DNA of 64,000 bases from JAJEFO01 sp965209045 (GCA_965209045.1 CBDBPW010000001.1:558001-622000); one strand, 5' to 3'; counted from the stretch's first letter, positions 45,694 through 55,926 are shown. Program-made: numbers and translations. The notes: a model not told the origin generated them from the letters alone.

Positions 45694-46680
45694 CTAAAAA
45701 AGTGAAGCTTGATGGTCGCTTTCGAAAACTGTTGCCGGCGCGCGCCCTAGTTGGGGTGCATCCTTCTCAAACGGATGTCCGTTTTGCCATCCAGTTTTTC
45801 CTGACGTACGTAACCTTTCTATTCGACGAATCGATATCTCTGCATATATTGGATCGACGTCCATTGTATAGCACTTTCGTCCATGCATTTCCGATGCAAT
45901 GAGAGTTGTGCCGGAATGAGCGAAATAGTCAATCACCAAGTCTTTAGGTGATGAGCTTGCTTGAATTATGCGTTCGATACACTTCAGGGGTTTTTGGGCA
46001 TAACAGCCAGAAACATTTTCTTCCATACGGTAAAATACTTGTTGAATATCGACCCAGACATTACCAGCTCTGATCGTGTTGGAGCGGCTTCTTTCCAAAT
46101 TCTCAGTTATTTCACCGTTTACCTCTTTATAGTAGCCTTGGAGTATCTTTGGAATATCTGTGTATTCTGCATCAACATGAAAATTCGGTTTTCCTTTGAT
46201 GTAGTAGAGAAGTTCCTGACGAATTGCCATCCAATTCTTCTGAGTCCCATATCCACGCTGGTTCCTCATGGTTATCATGCTTCGCGGAGAAAAGGGCAGA
46301 TCGCGCATCATCAGTATAAAATCGGGTAACGGTTGAAATCCATCATTCTGATCCGCACCAAGCCAGATATACAGCGACGAATTCTGGTCCAGAACTTCGA
46401 AAGTGTGAGACATCCATCTTCGACACCATTGAATGTAGTCTTCGGGAGGCATTCTTTTGAATGCTGCCACATTGTAGGGAGGGTCTTGTATGGCCAATTG
46501 TGCCGAGTCTTTATTCATTATTTTTGACACATGCCCAGGATTGGTCGCGTCGAGGCATCCGACGCGATGGCCGGCCACGTCATCGGTCCAAATATCTCCC
46601 AATTGGAGACGGCAATAGGGCAGCAACTGGTCTCGAACTTCGGGCGATGAATCTAGTCGGGGAAGTGGGTTATTCTGCAT
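45694..46680 (-). CDS. Type II DNA methyltransferase
   Basis: A 328-residue amino-methyltransferase. The catalytic motif is AIQDPPYNVAAF (DPPY) near residue 65, and the SAM-binding motif FAHSGTTLIASEMHGRKC comes near residue 265, so the order is beta-class (catalytic before SAM). It methylates an exocyclic amino group, N6-adenine or N4-cytosine. It precedes its endonuclease, so protection is made first. AT-rich composition indicates recent transfer of the pair. Confidence 0.88.
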   Translation of the reverse strand: MQNNPLPRLDSSPEVRDQLLPYCRLQLGDIWTDDVAGHRVGCLDATNPGHVSKIMNKDSAQLAIQDPPYNVAAFKRMPPEDYIQWCRRWMSHTFEVLDQNSSLYIWLGADQNDGFQPLPDFILMMRDLPFSPRSMITMRNQRGYGTQKNWMAIRQELLYYIKGKPNFHVDAEYTDIPKILQGYYKEVNGEITENLERSRSNTIRAGNVWVDIQQVFYRMEENVSGCYAQKPLKCIERIIQASSSPKDLVIDYFAHSGTTLIASEMHGRKCYTMDVDPIYAEISIRRIERLRTSGKTGWQNGHPFEKDAPQLGRAPATVFESDHQASLF

Positions 46681-46698
46681 GATGGACCCGTCAATATC

Positions 46699-47859
46699 TC
46701 AGTTAGCAGATTGTAGCCTTAACCTAATCACCAATGCCACGCGCTCAGCTGCTTGGCTCTGGGTCGTGTCGTCAAGATGAACGTAGCGGTTTGTCGTGGT
46801 GGCCCGCCGGTGTCCGAGCAGGCGACCCGCGACATGCAGGCTTTCGCCGTTCATGACCGCGTACGAGGCGTGCGCGTGGCGCAGGTCATGCAGCCGCGCA
46901 TCCGCCACGATGCCGGCCGCATCGCGTGCCTTGGTCCAGAACGCCCAAAGGTCATTCGTACTCAACGGCCCGTTTCCCTTGCCGCCCGGAAACATCCACT
47001 CCCCGGACGCCGTGTCGGCGAGTCCGTCCAGCAGTTCCCGCGCCGATTCGCCGAGCAGAACGTGCCTCGGTCCGGTCTTCGCGTCAATCAGGGCGGGCCG
47101 GTCGGGCTTGACCTCGCACCAGCGCAGGCAGCGTATCTCGCCCGGCCTGCATCCCTTCAGCAGGAGCAGACGCACCGCAGCGACGCAGACCGGGTTATCT
47201 GCTTCCCGCTGGCGCAGGACCGCGTCGAGCTTCGCCAGACCGTCCGCGCCGAGCAGCCGCCCGCGCGGCGGACGGCGATAGCGGACGATGCCGGTGCACG
47301 GGTTCCCGGCGACTTCGGGCCCATGGCCCCACGCGATGGCGCAGTCGAACATGGTACGCAGTATGTCATGGCTCCGATTCGCGCCGCCCGGCTTCCTGCG
47401 TCCGTATTCGTGGAAGAAGCGGGCAATATCGGCCCGCACCACCGAGCCGACGCGCAGATGGCCGAGAGCGGGCAGGATGGCACTGTAGAGATAGCTCAGG
47501 GTCGCCTTGACCGTGGACGGCTTTCACGACGGCGAGCGCCGCTCGACGTATTCCGCTGCGAACTTCGTCAGCGTTGGGCCGGAAGCGGGAAGAGGTACGG
47601 GACTCCCGCCACCCTTCTCTCGCGCGAGGAAGGCGAGCGCAGCGGCGCGCGCCTGATCGGCCTTCACCGCGTCCGGCTTGCCGAGCGTGACGCGGCGCGG
47701 CTTGCCGTCGCGGCGGAACCGGGACACCCAGGACCGCACGCCGTTCGGCTGGACGCGCAGCATGAAGCCTTGCCGGGCGGAATCGTGGACGGCGTATTCG
47801 CGCTCACGCGGACGGGCCGCGAGCGCAAGCGCATCGGTCAGGCGGGCGCGCTCGGCCAT
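46699..47859 (-). pseudogene. Tyrosine integrase with in-frame TGA
   Basis: An integrase of about 386 residues with an N-terminal arm-binding domain (GFMLRVQPNGVRSWVSRFRR) and catalytic Arg (GCRPGEIRCLRW), His-x-x-Arg (LHDLRHAHASYAV), LLGHRRATTTNRYVH (His and Tyr). A TGA at 47524-47526 interrupts it after RRSPS where Trp fits. The frame continues unchanged. It probably inserted the island here before it was inactivated. Stop read-through would restore it. Confidence 0.85.
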
Positions 47860-48062
47860 CGGCCCGCCTCCCCGCCGTCGAGCATGTCGGCAAGGCCGCG
47901 CGACACCCGGTTGGCCGCGTCGAACACGGAGCCCTCGGCAAGGTGCGCGTATTCGAATGCCGTCTTGATGTCCGCATGGCCGAGCAGTCCGGCCACGACG
48001 CGCAGTCCCTCGCCGCTCTTGACCGCGAGCGCCGCGAGCGAGTGCCTCCTGTCCCGGATTCG
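47838..48062 (-). pseudogene. C-terminal fragment of a second tyrosine integrase
   Basis: The frame RIRDRRHSLAALAVKSGEGL followed by LGHADIKTAFEYAHLAEGS gives the last catalytic motifs, with LRH changed to RRH, and ends SRGLADMLDG. Only about 75 residues remain. It lies directly before the other integrase, so two integrases were stacked at this locus. Confidence 0.75.
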
Positions 48063-48199
48063 GAGTAGGTGGCACGCCCTCGCCACAAGGACAATCATCG
48101 ACTCATACGTCCTGACCTCGGGAGGCGACCATAGGCTCCGAACAGCCACCTCTTGATGGTCCATCCCTTCTACGACAGGAACATCTCGCAACCAGGAGA

Positions 48200-48746
48200 G
48201 CGACGCCGCATCCGCCGTTCAATTGAGCGCTGGCAAAGCTTCTCGGAGGCGCCTGATCGGCTGCACCAGGCGCTTGTCGGCTACTCCTTCACAGGCGCGG
48301 CGTCGCTCTATTCAGCCATCGGCGACGGCGATGCAGCCTATTCCTACCTGTCGGCGTTTCTTGCGACCCGGGCCGGCGGACGGCTGCGCTTTCCCGACAC
48401 CCAGTACTACGAGCATGACGGGAACGACGCGACCACGGTCGAAACGCCGCTGACCTTCGCCAGCGCGGTCTGCGACATGCTGCCGAAAAGCTGGGATGGC
48501 ACAATCCGCGTATTTCCGGCTCTGCCCTCGCACTGGAAAGACGTCCGTTTTGACAATCTTCTGGCGGATGGCGGCGTTGCGGTAAGCGCGGAACTCTCCG
48601 GAGGCCGCCTCGTCTGGCTGGGATTTGCGTCGCGGTGGAAACGGCGGCTGCGCATCGTCAGCCCGGTTCTTGGCGAACTTGCCCAGGCACCACTGGAATT
48701 CGCTCTGGAACCGCAGGTTCCCCGCTGGCTCATCCGCGATGACTGA
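48200..48746 (+). pseudogene. C-terminal fragment of a glycoside hydrolase (GH95-like)
   Basis: About 180 residues: YSFTGAASLYSAIGDGDAAY, then TQYYEHDGNDATTVETPLTF, then LPKSWDGTIRVFPALPSHWK and DNLLADGGVAVSAELSGGRL. This matches the end of GH95-type alpha-L-fucosidases or related enzymes. The catalytic domain upstream is lost at the junction with the integrase remnants, so island integration or deletion cut the gene. It ends normally. Confidence 0.6.
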
Positions 48747-49185
48747 CTGCGGCCACAGAGCAGATTACGTATTCTTCCCACGGACGCACGTAGGTGAACA
48801 AGGCCGCTCTTGACGCACAGGATGGGGCACCAAGCATTCGGCCAACCTCTGTACCATTCGGACTGCCTCGTCACGACCGATGATCCCGCTGGTTCATCCA
48901 TCGCGAAGAGCTCGCAGCGGGCGCGTCGCTGTTCATGCCTCGAACTCCCTGTGGACTGCCTTTGCAAAGGAATCAGAAGTTATGCGCAACGGTCATGGTT
49001 CGGATACTTGGCCTGGTTCGCCGCCCGGCAGGCGGCCGAAAGGATTCCAAGTGAGACAAACGTGTTCGTGCGCCGACGCAGAGATCTCTCGGTGATTTCC
49101 GTGGCATCGGGCAATCCGGTGCATTCTTCTGGACATCCCGGTGACCGGCCTGTTCATTGCGAGGGTCAGCCAAAGGAGCGACCCC
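48747..49185. other. Gap before the GltB-like gene
   Basis: No gene recognised; the gltB-like gene has a strong ribosome site AAAGGAG at the end of this stretch. Confidence 0.4.
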
Positions 49186-50697
49186 ATGCTTGTTGACAGC
49201 TTGCTGGCCGGCGGGCTGCAGTTCTTTTCCGCATTGTTCATATTCTGCATCGGCCTTGGCGCCGCCGTCGCAGCCGGCCTCTTTGTCATGGACATCTCCC
49301 AGACCCGCGACGCGGTGAGACGGAACTACCCCGTCATCGGGCGGTTCCGGTATGTCTTCTCGATGCTTGGCGAGTTCTTCCGCCAGTACTTCTTTGCCAT
49401 GGACCGGGAGGAGATGCCGTTCAACCGCGCGGAGCGCGAATGGGTCGACCGTTCGGCGCGGGAGTCCAACAACACGGTGGCCTTCGGATCGACGAAGAAC
49501 CTGACGGCGACCGGTTCGGTCATCTTCGTCAATTGCGCCTTCCCCACCCTGACCGAAGACGCTGTCGACATGGTGTCCATGGAAATCGGTCCATACTGTC
49601 GAAATCCATACGATGCGCCGTCCTTCTTCAACATTTCCGGGATGAGCTATGGCGCCCTGTCCACGCCGGCCGTCAAGGCGCTGTCGCGCGGCGCGGCGCG
49701 GGCCGGTTGCTGGCTCAACACCGGCGAAGGCGGCCTGTCGCCCCATCACCTCGAGGGGGGATGCGACATCGTCTTCCAGATCGGAACCGCGAAGTACGGC
49801 GTCCGCAACCCTGACGGCAGCCTGAGCGATGACAGGCTCAGGGAGGTCGCGGCGCATGAACAGGTCCGGATGTTCGAGCTGAAGCTCAGCCAGGGCGCGA
49901 AACCGGGCAAGGGCGGCATTCTCCCCGGCGCGAAGGTCACGGCGGAAATCGCGGAGATCCGCGGAATCAGGGAAGGGGAGGATTCGATCTCTCCCAACCG
50001 CCACCCGGAAATCAGCACGGTCTCACAGCTCCTCGACATGATCGGGCACATCCGGAACGTCTCTGGCAAGCCCGCAGGGTTCAAGTCAGTCGTTGGCGAC
50101 GTCGACTGGCTGGAGGAGATGTGCGTCGAGATCCACGATCGCGGGATCGAGAGCGCACCGGACTTCATCGCCGTCGACGGCGGAGACGGCGGGACGGGCG
50201 CCGCTCCGATGCCGCTGATCGACAATGTCGGACTGCCCGTGAAGGAAGCGCTTCCGATACTGTCCGACACGTTGCACAGGTACGGACTGCGCGACCGGAT
50301 CCGGGTCATAGCCTCGGGCAAGCTGGTCACTCCCGCAGAGGTTGGATGGGCGCTTGCCACGGGCGCGGACTTCGTCACGTCCGCACGCGGGTTCATGTTC
50401 GCTCTCGGATGCATCCAGTCCCTCAAGTGCAACAGGAACACCTGCCCCACCGGAATCACGACGCACAAGGCAAGGCTCCAGAGAGGCCTGGATCCCGCCG
50501 AGAAGTCGGTCAGGGTTGCAAGCTACTGCAGGAAAATGATCAGGGAAGTGCAGGTCATCTCGCATTCGTGCGGCGTCGTCAGGCCAAGACTGATGACGCG
50601 CAGGCATGTCCGTCTTGTCCAGTCGGACGGAAGGTCCGTTCCGATGAACGTCCTTTATCCCAGGCCGGAAGTCCTGCCCGAATACCAGGGTCAGTAA
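49186..50697 (+). CDS. GltB-like FMN-binding glutamate synthase family protein
   Basis: A 503-residue protein with one N-terminal membrane helix (about residues 8-35). It has the glutamate synthase FMN domain: SYGALSTPAVKALSRGAARA, TGEGGLSPHHLEGG, VDGGDGGTGAAPMPL. The iron-sulfur motif is CIQSLKCNRNTCP (C-x5-C-x4-C). It lacks the glutaminase domain and the beta-helix of GltB. It resembles the YerD-type orphan enzymes, whose partner and substrate are unknown. ATG 49186 has AAAGGAG upstream. Confidence 0.88.
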   Translation: MLVDSLLAGGLQFFSALFIFCIGLGAAVAAGLFVMDISQTRDAVRRNYPVIGRFRYVFSMLGEFFRQYFFAMDREEMPFNRAEREWVDRSARESNNTVAFGSTKNLTATGSVIFVNCAFPTLTEDAVDMVSMEIGPYCRNPYDAPSFFNISGMSYGALSTPAVKALSRGAARAGCWLNTGEGGLSPHHLEGGCDIVFQIGTAKYGVRNPDGSLSDDRLREVAAHEQVRMFELKLSQGAKPGKGGILPGAKVTAEIAEIRGIREGEDSISPNRHPEISTVSQLLDMIGHIRNVSGKPAGFKSVVGDVDWLEEMCVEIHDRGIESAPDFIAVDGGDGGTGAAPMPLIDNVGLPVKEALPILSDTLHRYGLRDRIRVIASGKLVTPAEVGWALATGADFVTSARGFMFALGCIQSLKCNRNTCPTGITTHKARLQRGLDPAEKSVRVASYCRKMIREVQVISHSCGVVRPRLMTRRHVRLVQSDGRSVPMNVLYPRPEVLPEYQGQ

Positions 50698-51075
50698 ACA
50701 TTCATCTTGCCGCGATCGCTCCGGCGACGAGGTGAATTTCCGCCGCAAGGCTTTCGTCCTCCGTGTCGCATCGAGTCGCATCGCGCGGCCACCGCCCTGA
50801 ACTCCATGATTCTCGATCTGGTGCTGCGGCCCGCAGATTCTCCGCCACGCTTCCGGGGCTCCGTCCGGTTCCGCCGTCGACGTGTTGGCGGCCCTGCCGT
50901 ACCGGACGGACGATTCCTGGATGTGACGGGCGGCGGAGGCCGGCGAGCCGATTGATCCCGCGTCTTTCCGCGGGCCGTGATTCGGCGTGCAACAACGGCG
51001 CCCGCTGCCTGAAAGTGCTCCACCATATCGTTGACAACAGGCGCGATGATTCGTGTCGCTCAAAGATTTCGTTGA
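50698..51075. other. Gap after the GltB-like gene
   Basis: Nothing recognised in 378 bases. Confidence 0.4.
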
Positions 51076-51318
51076 ATGAAACCCGTCACGAAATCTTCTG
51101 CCGGCCGTTGGGTGAGCGGCGAAGACTTCTTTGACCGCGAGGCCGAGCTGGACGTGCTTGAATCACGGGTGCGCGGGCGCAACCATGTCCAGCGGCGCAC
51201 GGGCAAGACGAGCATCCTCCGCGAGCTCGGGCGCAGGCTTGAGGACGAAGGCTGGGCTTTCCTGTTCGTCGATGCCGAGGGAGCAACCTGCCCGGAGGAC
51301 GTGGTCGCACGGACATCG
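51076..51318 (+). pseudogene. AAA ATPase, N-terminal remnant
   Basis: MKPVTKSSAGRWVSGEDFFD and REAELDVLESRVRGRNHV are typical of ATPases of the AAA_14/AAA_16 type. The Walker A should follow as LLTGQRRTGKTS, but only RRTGKTS remains, so a few residues are lost. Walker B and everything after FVDAEGATCPEDV are missing. It is not functional. Confidence 0.65.
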
Positions 51319-51379
51319 TCGAAGACGGCCCGCGCGCGTGGCGCGGGCGCGCCGTCGTCAGGCAACGGAACGGTGCCCC

Positions 51380-52201
51380 TCAGACCAGCGCGATCAGGCG
51401 GCAGGGTCCACCCGTTCCACCCCGATGCTTGGGCGCGCCGATGACAAGGGTCGCGCCGGTCGCGGGCAGCTGATCGAGATTCGCCATGTTCTCGACCGCC
51501 CAGCGGTTGGCGGGCAACCAACGGTAGTGAGAGGCGAAATCGGCGGAGGGCCCGTAGTCGATGGACAGCGTATCCACGCCGACGCCGCCTGCCTCGGTCT
51601 CGTCCAGAAGCATCTGGACAGCTTCAACGTGAAAGCCGGGAAAGTGCATCCTGCCTTCGTCGTCGGCATTGCGGAACCCGGGGGTTCCGAGCCGCGCCTG
51701 CCACCCGGAATTCTGCGCAACGCAGGCGCCCGCCGGGATCGGGCCGTTTGCAGCTATCCAGTCCGCCAGGTCGCCCGGCGTCACCTGGGCGTCCGGGTTT
51801 GATTCCGCCTTCTCGCGAATGTCGACAATGGCCAGCGGGCAGACCAGTGACTGGACCGGAACCTCGTCGACCGACGTGCCCCCGTCAGTGAAGTGCAGCG
51901 GCACATCGATATGCGTGCCGGTATGCTCGTTCACGCGGATCTCCTTGAGGTTGAAGCTGTGTTCCGCGTAGTTGAAGATCTGCTCGTCAAAGAACTGCTG
52001 TTCGCCGAAATAGGTCGGGAAGTCGTGTGTGAGCGTGTGGGTGACGTCGATCACCCGGCTGGGGGTCTGGGCCATAAGCGGCCTTGTCGGCATGACGCTC
52101 GCCGCAACGATCGCGGCGCCGGCAACGGCTGACCCGCAAAACAGGTCCCGGCGGTTCAGGGCCTTGCCCTTGACGTATTCCATGGTGACTGGATGACACA
52201 T
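51380..52201 (-). CDS. Exported cyclase-family hydrolase
   Basis: A 273-residue protein of the cyclase/kynurenine formamidase-like family. The metal motif HTGTHIDVPLHF is intact, and further family segments are IDVTHTLTHDFPTYFG and the C-terminal GATLVIGAPKHRGGTGGPCR. The N-terminus has a twin-Arg motif NRRDLF before a hydrophobic stretch, suggesting Tat export. Start at ATG 52201 with AAGGAG. It is the last gene of the mde-like operon, 34 bases after the E1 gene. Its substrate could be an amide or lactone from the same pathway. Confidence 0.82.
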   Translation of the reverse strand: MCHPVTMEYVKGKALNRRDLFCGSAVAGAAIVAASVMPTRPLMAQTPSRVIDVTHTLTHDFPTYFGEQQFFDEQIFNYAEHSFNLKEIRVNEHTGTHIDVPLHFTDGGTSVDEVPVQSLVCPLAIVDIREKAESNPDAQVTPGDLADWIAANGPIPAGACVAQNSGWQARLGTPGFRNADDEGRMHFPGFHVEAVQMLLDETEAGGVGVDTLSIDYGPSADFASHYRWLPANRWAVENMANLDQLPATGATLVIGAPKHRGGTGGPCRLIALV

Positions 52202-52235
52202 TTCTTTCTCCTTGTTCCTGTTTGCTTCTCCTGAG

Positions 52236-54608
52236 TCAGCCCACGAGCCGCACGGGTCGGCCCGCCGTCATTTCATCGACCGCCGCAACGATGCCGTCCG
52301 CGTCGATCCCGTAGTGGCGGTAGAGGTCGGAGACGCGCCCGGTCTGGCCAAAGTGCTCGACCCCCAGCGGCACGGTCCGGTGCCCGGCCACGGCCCCCAG
52401 CCAGCCAAGCGTCAGCGGGTGGCCGTCGACGGCGGTCACGATCGTGCAGTCGCGGGGAACTGGTGCCAGCATGCGCTCGATCCAGGCGCGGGCGCCCTTG
52501 TGGCTCCGTTGACGGGCGCGCTTGGCGGCAGTCCAGCCTGCGTTCAGCCGGTCGGCGGAAGTGATCGCCAGCACGCCAATGTCGCGCCGATCCTGGCCGA
52601 TGCGACCTGCGGCCTCGACAACGTCGGGGGCCACCGCGCCCTGATAGGCGAGGATCACGTCCGGGTTGGGGCCAGGGCGGCGAAGCCAGTAGGCCCCGTC
52701 GATCACGCCTTGGTCGAATGCCGCATCGGGGCTGCGCAGCGCTTGCTCAACGGGCCGGGTCGAGAGACGCAGGTAGACCGAGCCGCCCGTTTCGTCCCGC
52801 AGCCAGGTGCGCTCGTCCGGATCACCCTCGCCATCGCGCTGGAGGTAGTCAAAGGACCACTCCATGATCCGCGCAAGCTCGTCGGCGTAGGCGGGCTCGA
52901 AACTGGCGAGGCCGTCTTGCGAGATGCCGATCAGGGGCGTGCCGATGGACTGGTGCGCGCCGCCTTCGGGGGCCAGCGTGACGCCCGAGGGCGTGCCGGC
53001 GACGATGAAGCGCGCATCCTGGTAGCAGGCATGGTTCAGCGCATCGAGGCCGCGGCACACGAAGGGGTCATAGACCGTGCCAATGGGGATCAGCCGCTCC
53101 CCGAACAGCGAGTGCGACAACCCGGCAGCGGCCAGCACCAGGAACAGGTTCATCTCCGCGATGCCCAGTTCTATGTGCTGACCATCCGGGGAGAAGGCCC
53201 ACCTTTGCGTCGACGGGATTTGCGCGTCCTTGAACGTGTCGCCACGCGTGTCACGGGAAAACAGGCCCCGACGGTTGACCCATGGCCCGAGCCCGGTGGA
53301 CACCGTCACGTCCGGGGCCGCGGTCACGATCCGGTCCGGCAAGGGGCCATCGGATTTCGCCATGCCGTCGAGGATCCTGCCGAAGGCCGCCTGGGTCGAA
53401 ATCGCCCGATCGGCGGGCGCCGCCAGCGTCGGCGCCGGAACCGCAGGCGAAGTGTAGCGGCGCGGGCCCTTGGCGAAGAACGGTGCAGCCTCGATGGCTG
53501 CCTTGGCCTTCGCCGCATCCTGCAAGGCCGCGTCGGCCGCCCATTCCGCACCCTCGGCGACACCAAGGCTCGCCTTGAGGTCCGCGATCTGCGCTGCAGT
53601 CATGATGCCCGCGTGATTGTCCTTGTGCCCGGCCAGGGGCGTCCCCCAGCCCTTGACCGTGTAGGCCAGGAACAGCGTCGGGCGGTCGTCGTCGACCGAG
53701 CCGAAGGCCTCCGTCAGGCTTGCAAGGCAATGCCCGCCCAGGTCGGTCATGAGCGCGGCCAGCTCCCCGTTGCTGCGCCGGCCGAGCAAGGCCGTCACGT
53801 CGCCCTGGTCGCCGATGTCATCCACAAGCCGGTCCCGCCAGGCCTCACGGCCCTGGAATGTCAGGGCCGAGAAATCCGCATTCGGGCAATTGTCGATCCA
53901 GTCGCGCAGGCGGTCACCGCCCGGCTCCTCGAAGGCGGCCCGCTGCCGCGCCCCGTGCTTCAGCCGCACGATGTTCCAGCCGAAGGACGCAAAGACCGCC
54001 TCGAGCCGCGCCCGGAGACCCTCGTGGACGATCCCGTCCAGCGACTGGCGGTTGTAGTCGATGATCCACCAGCAATTGCGGATGTCGTGCTTCCAGCCCT
54101 CCAGCAGGCATTCGAAGATGTTGCCCTCGTCCATCTCCGCGTCGCCGGTCAGGGCGACCATCCGGCCCTTGGGGCGGTCCGACCAGCCTTTCGCGGCGAT
54201 GTAGTCCTGGATTAGGGAGGCAAAGGCCGTGATCGCCACGCCCAGCCCGACCGAGCCGGTGGAGAAATCCACGTCGTCGACATCCTTGGTTCGCGACGGG
54301 TAGCTCTGTGCGCCTCCGTAGCCGCGGAAGGCTGCCAGCTTCGCCTGCGTCTGCTGCCCGGCAAGGTACTGGACGGCGTGAAAGGCGGGCGCGGCGTGAG
54401 GCTTGACCGCCACGCGGTCCTCGGGCCGCAGGGTGTGGAAATAGAGCGCCGTCAGGATCGACACCATCGAGGCACTGCTGGCCTGATGGCCGCCAACCTT
54501 GACGTCGCCGTCCTCCTTTTCGCGCAGCGCATTGGCGTTGTGGATCGTCCACATCGCCGTCCAGAGCACCTGCCGCTCGATGTCGTGAAGCGTGGCGACA
54601 TCGGTCAT
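52236..54608 (-). CDS. mdeB: 2-oxoacid dehydrogenase E1-like / transketolase-like
   Basis: A 790-residue thiamine-diphosphate enzyme. The ThDP motif is TGDAEMDEGNIFECLLEGWK, ending NCWWIIDYN. N-terminal DFSTGSVGLGVAITAFASL and C-terminal ELGIAEMNLFLVLAAAGLSH are homodimeric E1/transketolase marks. In Pseudomonas putida the equivalent gene mdeB, next to mdeA, encodes an E1 acting on 2-oxobutyrate; the neighbours here match. It starts four bases after the stop of the gamma-lyase gene. Confidence 0.82.
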   Translation of the reverse strand: MTDVATLHDIERQVLWTAMWTIHNANALREKEDGDVKVGGHQASSASMVSILTALYFHTLRPEDRVAVKPHAAPAFHAVQYLAGQQTQAKLAAFRGYGGAQSYPSRTKDVDDVDFSTGSVGLGVAITAFASLIQDYIAAKGWSDRPKGRMVALTGDAEMDEGNIFECLLEGWKHDIRNCWWIIDYNRQSLDGIVHEGLRARLEAVFASFGWNIVRLKHGARQRAAFEEPGGDRLRDWIDNCPNADFSALTFQGREAWRDRLVDDIGDQGDVTALLGRRSNGELAALMTDLGGHCLASLTEAFGSVDDDRPTLFLAYTVKGWGTPLAGHKDNHAGIMTAAQIADLKASLGVAEGAEWAADAALQDAAKAKAAIEAAPFFAKGPRRYTSPAVPAPTLAAPADRAISTQAAFGRILDGMAKSDGPLPDRIVTAAPDVTVSTGLGPWVNRRGLFSRDTRGDTFKDAQIPSTQRWAFSPDGQHIELGIAEMNLFLVLAAAGLSHSLFGERLIPIGTVYDPFVCRGLDALNHACYQDARFIVAGTPSGVTLAPEGGAHQSIGTPLIGISQDGLASFEPAYADELARIMEWSFDYLQRDGEGDPDERTWLRDETGGSVYLRLSTRPVEQALRSPDAAFDQGVIDGAYWLRRPGPNPDVILAYQGAVAPDVVEAAGRIGQDRRDIGVLAITSADRLNAGWTAAKRARQRSHKGARAWIERMLAPVPRDCTIVTAVDGHPLTLGWLGAVAGHRTVPLGVEHFGQTGRVSDLYRHYGIDADGIVAAVDEMTAGRPVRLVG

Positions 54609-54612
54609 GCGC

Positions 54613-55926
54613 TCACTCCGCCGCTTGAACGGCGCCGGCGGCAGCGCGGCGGAAAGCCTGGTCCAGGTCGCGGATCAGGTCGTCTGGATGCTCCAGTCCG
54701 ACGCTCAGCCGGATCAGCCCTTCGGTCACGCCCGCGATGTCGCGCGCGGCTTCCGGCACGCCAGAATGCGTGGTCGAGGCGGGGTGGCACACGAGCGATT
54801 CCGAGCCGCCGAGGGACACCGCCAGCTTGAAGATCTGCATGTTGTTGATGATGCGGAAGGCGAGCGCCCGGTCATCCTCCACCACGAACGAGAAGGTAGA
54901 GCCCGGCCCGGTGCATTGCGTCGCGTAGACCTCCGCCGCGCGGCCGGTCTCCGGCATCTCGGGATGCAGGACCCTGGCCGGAATGATGTCACTCTCCGCA
55001 AGCCACTTCGCGACGGCCCGCCCGCTCTCCGCGGCGCGTTCCATCCGCAGCGACAGCGTCTCCATCGACCGGGCAAGCATCCACGATGAATGCGGGTCAA
55101 GCTGGAACCCGTAGGCCGAGCGCGTCTGCCGGATTGGCTTGAGAGCATCCCTGGACCCGGTGATCCCGCCCGCCACAAGGTCGGAATGGCCACCGACGTA
55201 TTTCGTCAGCGAGTAGACGCAGATGTCCGCACCCATCTCGATGGGCTTCTGGAACACCGGCCCGAGCATGGTGTTGTCCACCACGATGAGCGGGACTTCC
55301 GATGTCGCGACGGCCAAGGCATCCGCCACGCGCCGCACCATCGCAAGGTCAATGAGCGCATTGGTCGGGTTCGCGGGCGTCTCCAGGTAGATCATCTTGA
55401 CCGGCCCGTGCCGCGCAGCCTTCTCAAGCGCATAGGTCAGCGCGCCTTCGTCCATGCCGCCGGTAAAGGGGATGGGCTTGATGCCCCATTGCGGGAAGAC
55501 CTTGCCCAGAATCGTTTCGGTCCCGCCATAGAGCGGGGTGTAGTGCACCACCGCATCGCCGGGGCGCAGATAGGCCAGCGCCACGGCCGAGATCGCAGCC
55601 ATTCCGGACGAGGTCAGCAGCGCCGTCTCCGCCCCATCGTGCAGGGCCAGGCGATCCTCGACGATTTCGGTGTTGGGATGGTTGAAGCGGGAATAGACAA
55701 GCCCCCCAGCCCCCATGCCCTCAGGCGCGGGCTTGCGGCCGGCGACGACATCAAAGAACCTTGCCCCTTGCTCGGCTGTCTCGAACGCAAAGGTCGAGGT
55801 CAGGAAAACCGGTGGCTTGACCGCGCCTTCTGACAGCGAGGGATCGTACCCGTAGGCGGTCATTTGCGTGGCGGGGTGCAGGTCGTGTCCGTCAAGCTGC
55901 CGACGGCGGAAGTCCTTGCGCTTCAT
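54613..55926 (-). CDS. mdeA: Methionine gamma-lyase-like PLP enzyme
   Basis: A 437-residue enzyme of the Cys/Met-metabolism PLP family. The PLP lysine is in SLTKYVGGHSDLVAGGITGS, with VYSRFNHPNTEIVEDRLALH and SSGMAAISAVALAYLRPGD upstream. Catalytic Tyr is in VHYTPLYGGTETI. Gene context (E1 enzyme downstream, divergent Lrp regulator) supports methionine gamma-lyase over cystathionine synthase or lyase: it would make methanethiol, ammonia and 2-oxobutyrate. Start at ATG 55926. Confidence 0.82.
   Translation of the reverse strand: MKRKDFRRRQLDGHDLHPATQMTAYGYDPSLSEGAVKPPVFLTSTFAFETAEQGARFFDVVAGRKPAPEGMGAGGLVYSRFNHPNTEIVEDRLALHDGAETALLTSSGMAAISAVALAYLRPGDAVVHYTPLYGGTETILGKVFPQWGIKPIPFTGGMDEGALTYALEKAARHGPVKMIYLETPANPTNALIDLAMVRRVADALAVATSEVPLIVVDNTMLGPVFQKPIEMGADICVYSLTKYVGGHSDLVAGGITGSRDALKPIRQTRSAYGFQLDPHSSWMLARSMETLSLRMERAAESGRAVAKWLAESDIIPARVLHPEMPETGRAAEVYATQCTGPGSTFSFVVEDDRALAFRIINNMQIFKLAVSLGGSESLVCHPASTTHSGVPEAARDIAGVTEGLIRLSVGLEHPDDLIRDLDQAFRRAAAGAVQAAE

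Noticed and set aside
25423..47526. TGA read as tryptophan (recoding)
   Set aside because: TGA at two Trp-like positions suggested recoding, but many intact genes here end with TGA and other broken genes carry TAA or TAG, so ordinary nonsense mutation fits better.
47838..48200. A tRNA as attachment site of the integrase
   Set aside because: No cloverleaf-like sequence or TTCGA-type T-loop in the right context was found at the island edge.
52212..54215. A 667-codon plus-strand frame
   Set aside because: Antisense to the E1/transketolase-like gene, which has clear thiamine-diphosphate motifs.
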